A stretch of DNA of 64,000 nt, taken from contig BOKC01000004.1 of assembly GCA_016860785.1 (NCBI GenBank), forward strand, positions 1 to 64,000. Direction: 5' to 3'. Positions 59,130 through 64,000 of this stretch are shown here, piece by piece. The stretch comes from Patescibacteria group bacterium. Lineage in GTDB: Bacteria; Patescibacteriota; Minisyncoccia; Phycocordibacterales; BOKC01. The notes below the pieces were generated by a model that was not told the DNA's origin, ran no database searches, and saw only the letters and a list, made by a program, of their open reading frames with translations. The stretch's first letter is position 1. Every line of letters starts with the position of its first letter. The translations under genes and the position numbers were made by a program.

Positions 59130-60257
59130 CTAATTTCCTAGCTCAAGAGCTTCTATCCCCGGCAAGGTCTCGTTTGCTAAAAAATCTAGCATCGCGCCGC
59201 CGGCGGTTGAGACAAAACTGAATTTTTCCAAAACGGAGTCATCTAAAGCTGAAATTGTATCTCCACCGCCCATAATTGATTTAGCCGGACTTTGAGAAAT
59301 CAACTTGGCTAATTTCTGCGTACCTTCCAAAAAACCTTCTTCTAAATTCCCCATTGGGCCGTTCCAAAGAATAAATTTTGATTTTTGAATGACTCGATCA
59401 AGAACTTCTAAGTCACTGACCACCACGTCTTTTATCGCATCTTCTTCCAAAACATTGCCAATAGATTTTTTAATCGAGACATCTTTGTTTCCGACAATGA
59501 CGTTTTGAGAAAGAATAACTTTTGAGTTTTGTGAAAGTCGAATGATTTCTTCTTCTATGCCTTTTGAAATAAGGGATTTTCCAACCTCAAATCCTCGGGC
59601 TTTTAAAAAATCGTTGGCTAAAACACCGCCGATAAAAATATAATCGGCAGTTTTAATAAATTTTGCAAAGAGTGGAAGTTTGGTTTCGGTTTTTGCGCCG
59701 CCGAGAATAAAAAGAAAGGGGTGTTCGGGCGAAAAAACTTCCGATAAATTTTTCAATTCTTCCTCAAATAAAAATCCAGTGAAACTCGGAAGTTTTTTCG
59801 GCAAACCGACAATTGAGGCGTGCTTTCGGTGAGAGACCGAAAAAGCATCGTTTATATAAATATCACCGAATGAAGCCAGTTCATTAATAAAATTCTCATC
59901 GCAACTTTTTTCACCCGGCCAATTCCTTAAATTTTCTAAAAGAATTAAATCTCCGGCTCCGGCATTCTGAATAGCTATCTTAAGCTCGCTAAAATCCGAG
60001 GCAAAAAGAATGTCCGGAAAATATTTTCTCAAATACTCAAAAACTGGGCGCAAACTCAAAATATTTTTATTCTTGTCTTCCAAATGAGAAAGAAAGATTG
60101 TCTTAGCCCCACTCTCTCTTAAAAAATTGATAGTTGGCAGGACTTTTTTTATCCGGAAATTTTCCAGAGTTTTACCTTCTTTGATCGGAACATTTAGATC
60201 AATACGCAATAAAACCTTCTTGCCGGACAAATAACCAATTCCTTTTAAACTTCTCAC
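59130..60257 (-). CDS. pgk: Phosphoglycerate kinase
   Basis: Pgk makes ATP from 1,3-bisphosphoglycerate in glycolysis. The 375-aa protein has KVLLRIDLNVPIKEGK, the basic-patch SHLED region, the hinge and substrate motif INDAFSVSHRKHASIVG, LGGAKTETK and the C-terminal nucleotide site GGGDTISAL and FVSTAGGAML. It is about 15-20 residues shorter than typical. It overlaps tpiA by 4 nt, so both are translated together. Confidence 0.97.
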   Translation of the reverse strand: MRSLKGIGYLSGKKVLLRIDLNVPIKEGKTLENFRIKKVLPTINFLRESGAKTIFLSHLEDKNKNILSLRPVFEYLRKYFPDILFASDFSELKIAIQNAGAGDLILLENLRNWPGEKSCDENFINELASFGDIYINDAFSVSHRKHASIVGLPKKLPSFTGFLFEEELKNLSEVFSPEHPFLFILGGAKTETKLPLFAKFIKTADYIFIGGVLANDFLKARGFEVGKSLISKGIEEEIIRLSQNSKVILSQNVIVGNKDVSIKKSIGNVLEEDAIKDVVVSDLEVLDRVIQKSKFILWNGPMGNLEEGFLEGTQKLAKLISQSPAKSIMGGGDTISALDDSVLEKFSFVSTAGGAMLDFLANETLPGIEALELGN

Positions 60258-61033
60258 TTTAATTTTTCAAGAATTATTAGGATCTCTTTCATCTCTTTCG
60301 GATCCAAACTGGCTCGGCCTGGTAAAATTCCGGAAACCCGACCGTTTGAAATTATATCCGCAACGTTAGCCGAAGACACCGACCCTCCGTAAATAATTCG
60401 GGTATTAAAAGCCGCCGGCTTACCAACAATTTCTGATAAAATTTTTCTAATAAAAATTACCGCTTCATGCAAATCGGCACCTTTGAGATTATCTCTTTCA
60501 CTCTTGCCAATCGCCCAAACTGGCTCATAAGCCAAAATTATTCTTGAAAAATCATTTTTCTTTAGTCCGGCAAAGGTATTCTTAATTTGATTTTTTAAAA
60601 TCTCAAAAAATTTTCCATCACTATCGCGCTCGTTTTCTCCAACGCAAACCACGGGCGTAAGGCCGGCTTTAAGAGCGGTTTTTATTTTTTTATTAATTAC
60701 CTCATCCGTCTCGCCACGTGCCCGCCTTTCAGAATGACCTAAAATTACATATTCAACAGCTAAACCTTTCAGCATTGTGGCGCTCGTTTCGCCGGTAAAA
60801 GCCCGACTGCCGGTTTTTGGATCTTCTTCAAAAACATTTTGAGCGCCGAGCTTTAAGTTTGAGAGTTGGAGGTTGGAAGTCGAAAGTGAAACAAGAAAAA
60901 CAAACGGCGGGCAGATAACAATTTCGGTTTTTTTAAAATCTCTTGCCAGCTTTTTTATACCAGAAAAAATCCGCTTGGCCTCTTCAGCCGTTTCAGGATT
61001 CATCTTCCAATTACCAATTATTATCTTTTTCAT
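60254..61033 (-). CDS. tpiA: Triosephosphate isomerase
   Basis: The 259-aa TIM barrel interconverts dihydroxyacetone phosphate and glyceraldehyde 3-phosphate. It has IIGNWKMNP with the catalytic Lys, GHSERRARGETD with the catalytic His, the AYEPVWAIGK motif with the catalytic Glu, and the phosphate loop YGGSVSSANV. It stands first in the tpiA-pgk pair; 37 nt separate it from the pilin-like gene upstream on the same strand. Confidence 0.97.
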   Translation of the reverse strand: MKKIIIGNWKMNPETAEEAKRIFSGIKKLARDFKKTEIVICPPFVFLVSLSTSNLQLSNLKLGAQNVFEEDPKTGSRAFTGETSATMLKGLAVEYVILGHSERRARGETDEVINKKIKTALKAGLTPVVCVGENERDSDGKFFEILKNQIKNTFAGLKKNDFSRIILAYEPVWAIGKSERDNLKGADLHEAVIFIRKILSEIVGKPAAFNTRIIYGGSVSSANVADIISNGRVSGILPGRASLDPKEMKEILIILEKLK

Positions 61034-61070
61034 ATTTTCCAGTTATTATAAGTTACTTGTTTTTAGTTTT

Positions 61071-63014
61071 TCATTCTACCTCTCTCCAATTTAACACATT
61101 CCAGCCACCTGACGGACCGGAAGAGAATGTTATATCAGCTAGTCCAGACTCATAATTCACCTCTCCGCTTCCAGAAATTTCAATTCGGTGAGCAACCATC
61201 GCTTTTACCCCAGAACCACCGGCAAGCCGCAAGGTTCCGTAAGGAGCAACAACAACCGCAGCGCCAGCGCTACCGGCTACACTTATAGCTGGGTTTCCGC
61301 CACACAATGCATCAAACGGGCATAAGCTTGTTGAAACCAAAATTGGATAACTTGTTGGTTGTCCCGAACCCTCAAAAACAAAACTGCCACCAATATTTGC
61401 CCTACCACCAACTAAAATTATTCCACTGTCACCAAGATATGACGAATGGAGTTTAAATTTTTTTGTTCCAAAATCAACATTGCCATCAACCCAGACGGTC
61501 TTAGCCGGCATTAAAATGTTTGTGTTTCCGCCAGACATAGATAAATTGCCGTTTACTTTCAAAAACCCATTTATTATTGTTGTGCAACTTGAACCTATGC
61601 TCATGTTACCAGTAACCAAAAGGTCGCTAAAAACTGCTTGATAGCCGTCATTGCAACTAATGGTTAAATTACCGTTTACCTTGAGAGGGGTGTTTTTTTT
61701 AATCCCGTTCCACGGCACGGTCATTGTCTCGCTCTGTTCCCATAAATCACTGTTAGATATAGAGTCCAAAACCTCGTCCTTCCATGACTGAATATTTGAA
61801 TCAGAAATCGGAAAACCTTGAGGCGCTGGATCAGCACGAGACGTGTCACAAGGGGTTCCGTTAGGTCCTGGATAATTATTAATTGAATTTTGACAATACA
61901 TTGTGCCATAGGTCCTAGTCTGAATAATTGTGTTTGCCCAACTGTCACCGTTTATATTAAAAGGTTGATTCCACTGACTACCACCTTCCCCCTCAATCTT
62001 TGAAACAAAGCCATCAATAAATATTTCAAAATAGCCATCTAACCCAGAAGGAAAGGTGTCGTTCCAGGTCGAACCAAATCTCCCAACCTTGCCAACACCG
62101 CTCGCATAATCAGTATTTGCTCCGATTGTATAACTACCAGAATTATTGGCTTTGTCTAAGACCAACCAATAAGTAGTATCGGCTTGTATATATGGTTGAG
62201 AACCAAAAACCACCTCAACCCAACCATAAGATATGCCGACCGAACCGGCCGGCAATGTTACCTGCGCACCACTCACCATTGCGCCAGGGAGACCATTATT
62301 GTCAAAAGCAATTTTGACGGTAATATTGCTCGGACTTCCGCTTTTTCTCATATACATCCTGGCTTTGTAAACAGCGCCAGATTTGCTTAGCCGAAAACTT
62401 TGAGCAAAATCTTGATTACCGTTTGAAGAACCAAAAACCAAATTGTTGGGAGGAGTTGAGGGAGTACTATTAGATTGATCTGGGAAAGCTGTCGGACTGC
62501 TTGCCGCCACAACAGAACCGGTTACTGTTACGCCACTTAAACCGATAACATCACCATTAGAATAAATATTGCCATTCACGGTCGCCCCACCCTCTATACG
62601 AAAACCTCCGTTTCCTGACTGGACGGCATAATTAAACGAGCTACCTTCACCTAAAAATAATTCGCTTTTTATTTTACGAAAATAAGACCCCCTGTCTGCT
62701 TCAGCGACAATCACCTTATTTTGACCGGCATCAGTAATAGCAATATTTACATTATAATCACCAAAGTTAAATTGTTCGGATGATAAAACTTCATGCCCAT
62801 TAGCCAATCTATAAAAAACATCTTCCAGCCCGCCTTCGGCCAGAAAAAAGCTTTCTTTTGATTTAAAAAGGTCGGAGGCCACGGCAATTTGCTTTGAAAT
62901 CGGAATAGCAATTCCAAAAATTACAACAGAAGAAATAAGTAAAAAGAAAATAGCAGCAATCAAAACAGCTTGACCTCGGCAAAGTGATAAATCGTTATTT
63001 CTATTTTTTTTCAT
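61071..63014 (-). CDS. Large PilX-like secreted or pilus-associated protein (647 aa)
   Basis: The N-terminus is pilin-like: a short basic lead with RGQAVLIAAIFFLLISSVVIFGIAI, a long hydrophobic helix, then an FLAEGGLEDVFYRL stretch typical of PilX-type N-termini. The rest (about 100-640) is a beta-rich passenger rich in Gly, Ser, Asn and Thr. A carbohydrate- or choice-of-anchor-like beta sandwich lies at about 190-320. From about 440 on come repeated hydrophobic-Gly-N strands (VNGNLTISC, VTGNMSIGS, VNGNLSMSG, VDGNVDFG), which suggests a solenoid or polymer-forming fold. It probably sits at the pilus tip or cell surface. It is downstream of two prepilin genes. Confidence 0.75.
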   Translation of the reverse strand: MKKNRNNDLSLCRGQAVLIAAIFFLLISSVVIFGIAIPISKQIAVASDLFKSKESFFLAEGGLEDVFYRLANGHEVLSSEQFNFGDYNVNIAITDAGQNKVIVAEADRGSYFRKIKSELFLGEGSSFNYAVQSGNGGFRIEGGATVNGNIYSNGDVIGLSGVTVTGSVVAASSPTAFPDQSNSTPSTPPNNLVFGSSNGNQDFAQSFRLSKSGAVYKARMYMRKSGSPSNITVKIAFDNNGLPGAMVSGAQVTLPAGSVGISYGWVEVVFGSQPYIQADTTYWLVLDKANNSGSYTIGANTDYASGVGKVGRFGSTWNDTFPSGLDGYFEIFIDGFVSKIEGEGGSQWNQPFNINGDSWANTIIQTRTYGTMYCQNSINNYPGPNGTPCDTSRADPAPQGFPISDSNIQSWKDEVLDSISNSDLWEQSETMTVPWNGIKKNTPLKVNGNLTISCNDGYQAVFSDLLVTGNMSIGSSCTTIINGFLKVNGNLSMSGGNTNILMPAKTVWVDGNVDFGTKKFKLHSSYLGDSGIILVGGRANIGGSFVFEGSGQPTSYPILVSTSLCPFDALCGGNPAISVAGSAGAAVVVAPYGTLRLAGGSGVKAMVAHRIEISGSGEVNYESGLADITFSSGPSGGWNVLNWREVE

Positions 63015-63027
63015 AAAACAAACTTTT

Positions 63028-63540
63028 TTAATTACGCATCAAAGCGCTAGCGTAAAATATTTCGGTCTTAGCAAACTCACCAGAGCCGGCTTCTATTGTC
63101 ATAGCAATCCGGACGGCCTGCGCACCATCTTCCGACAAGCTGTAAAGCAAAAAACTTCCAACCGTGGCTCGCAAATCAATTAACGGCGCGATTAAGTCAC
63201 CATCTTTGAATTTTAAAATACTATCCTCAACAAAAAACTCAATCTCTCTTGATTGACCAATCAAATTTTCAACTTCAAGTACAAGCCGGCCGGGATTAGA
63301 ACCAAACACGCTTTGATCAAAATTAATTCTCTTGGAACTCTTTATCTCTCGAGTCAAACGCTCTAAAGCCACCGAAGCTGAATGTTCTATAACTCTGTGA
63401 TTTTTTATCTTTTTTTGAGACAAGATCATCACTGAAAGAGTGTTGACAATAACAATGAGAATCAAAGCCATAATAGCAATATATATCACCATCTCAATTA
63501 GAGAAAAACCAGATTTTGTTTTTTTGAGACCCGTTTTCAT
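63028..63540 (-). CDS. Prepilin-like protein (type IV pilin N-terminal methylation motif)
   Basis: The 170-aa protein has the class III signal KKTKSGFSLIEMVIYIAIMALILIVIV: cleavage would follow Gly, with Phe as mature residue 1 and Glu at mature +5. The remainder is a short globular region with beta strands (LVLEVENLIG and REIEFFVEDS), like minor pilins or pseudopilins of the PilW/GspJ kind. The start overlaps the end of the upstream prepilin gene by 4 nt. Confidence 0.88.
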   Translation of the reverse strand: MKTGLKKTKSGFSLIEMVIYIAIMALILIVIVNTLSVMILSQKKIKNHRVIEHSASVALERLTREIKSSKRINFDQSVFGSNPGRLVLEVENLIGQSREIEFFVEDSILKFKDGDLIAPLIDLRATVGSFLLYSLSEDGAQAVRIAMTIEAGSGEFAKTEIFYASALMRN

Positions 63541-64000
63541 ATATCTGATAGATACGTTGTAATAGAACGCGTGGTAGTAGCACTACTTTTCTGCCAAGAA
63601 ACATAAGCGGTCAATTTTTTGGTACCGGCATCAAGCGTACCGCTTGGTGATTCAACGATTCGACCGTCAGAATCGCGATTAACATCTTCCAAGACAAACT
63701 TTCTCTCAAAAATCCCATCAATAAAAATATTTTCTGAAACGACCTCCCAACCGCTACCTGTAAAACTCAAAAAATAATCCTGATCTGAATCAAGGACGGC
63801 GATATTATTTTGCCAGCTGACTCTTTTCAAAAATTTTACCGCCTCTACCGTATCTTCAAGAAGAAAAGCGCCTTTAATGCTCAATGTGTTATTAAAAGCT
63901 AAACGTAAAATAGTCGAGTACGAATAAGCAATTGAGGTTATAAAAACCATTATAATCGCAACTGCTACCAAAAGCTCCACAATAGTCAACCCTCTATCGT
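63537..64000 (-). CDS. Prepilin-like protein, N-terminus cut by window edge
   Basis: The frame stays open to the last base; reading from the edge gives RGLTIVELLVAVAIIMVFI, a prepilin cleavage site (G, then mature LTIVE with Glu5) and hydrophobic helix. The start codon lies outside the window, a few codons further at most. The mature part contains a beta-rich domain ending in TTRSITTYLSDI, similar in layout to PilV/GspI-type minor pilins. With the following prepilin and the PilX-like protein it forms a PilV-PilW-PilX type minor pilin operon. Confidence 0.85.
   Translation of the reverse strand, partial: DRGLTIVELLVAVAIIMVFITSIAYSYSTILRLAFNNTLSIKGAFLLEDTVEAVKFLKRVSWQNNIAVLDSDQDYFLSFTGSGWEVVSENIFIDGIFERKFVLEDVNRDSDGRIVESPSGTLDAGTKKLTAYVSWQKSSATTTRSITTYLSDI

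Noticed and set aside
1-64000. CRISPR arrays, insertion sequences, prophage or integrase genes
   Set aside because: No regularly spaced repeats with unique spacers and no transposase or integrase motifs were seen. The TAGGG-type repeats are contiguous or scattered, not spacer-separated.
1-64000. Recoding of TGA (as in Gracilibacteria or Absconditabacteria)
   Set aside because: TGA serves as a normal stop (for example 9511-9513 and 33094-33096), and conserved proteins show no in-frame TGA.

Overview
The window is a stretch of a small, AT-rich (about 40% GC by eye) bacterial genome of the Candidate Phyla Radiation (Patescibacteria), most likely a Parcubacteria-type lineage. Support comes from the S10-spc ribosomal cluster without rpmD (L30), which is characteristic of this radiation. 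Further support comes from short compact versions of many proteins, a pilMNO-PilB-PilT-PilC type IV pilus set with a solitary response regulator, a lone TraC/VirB4-like ATPase, ComEC split into two genes, and stand-alone four-helix-bundle proteins. TGA is used as a stop (for example at 9511-9513), so code 11 fits.

Layout. 1-7888 (minus): type IV pilus machinery in the order pilM, pilN, pilO, pilP-like, pilB, response regulator, pilT, pilC, with two four-helix-bundle paralogues around pilC. 7948-11955 (plus): comFC, tRNA-Ser(GCT), a tRNA-binding domain protein, two small membrane proteins and recG. 12016-19014: tRNA-Ile with anticodon UAU, an HTH/LAGLIDADG-like protein with nested inverted repeats at its promoter, a large TraC-like ATPase, a GC-richer pair of orphans (lipoprotein and 73-aa protein) with divergent promoters, and three coiled-coil genes. 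19073-22117: ftsH, smpB and tmRNA, a ribosome-rescue and proteolysis group. 22132-28945 (minus): a copper and envelope-redox cluster (csoR-like, DUF305, CopB-type ATPase, DUF411, membrane proteins, DsbA-like, VKOR) led by a promoter with a csoR-type operator. 29177-31625: ZIP transporter divergent from a Fur/Zur gene plus yibE/F. 31642-32837: infC-rpmI-rplT. 33143-33764: a DUF2238-like membrane protein preceded by a riboswitch-like attenuator.

33780-51224 (minus): ndk, then map-adk-secY and the spc, S10 and str ribosomal operons read leftward from rpsL. Internal promoters are visible before tuf, rpsS and rpsN. 51331-58430: site-2 protease, rpmB, the MBL domain of ComEC, superoxide dismutase, the ComEC channel, RNase HI, RecJ and a HIT protein. 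58431-59129 has no convincing protein gene but holds two tandem transcription units, each with promoter, folded body and intrinsic terminator, which I call as undescribed ncRNA candidates. 59130-64000 (minus): pgk, tpiA and a pilin cluster (large PilX-like secreted protein and two prepilins) cut by the window edge.

Taken together the genes fit a host-associated or episymbiotic cell with a type IV pilus and DNA-uptake apparatus (pili, ComEC, ComFC, with RecJ and RecG possibly processing DNA), copper and zinc homeostasis and disulfide formation. The most novel content is RNA: two ncRNA candidates at 58.6-59.1 kb, the attenuator at 33.6-33.8 kb, a tRNA-Ile(UAU), a tmRNA with an atypical tag end, and a matched pair of promoter-plus-5'-hairpin modules in the ribosomal cluster.
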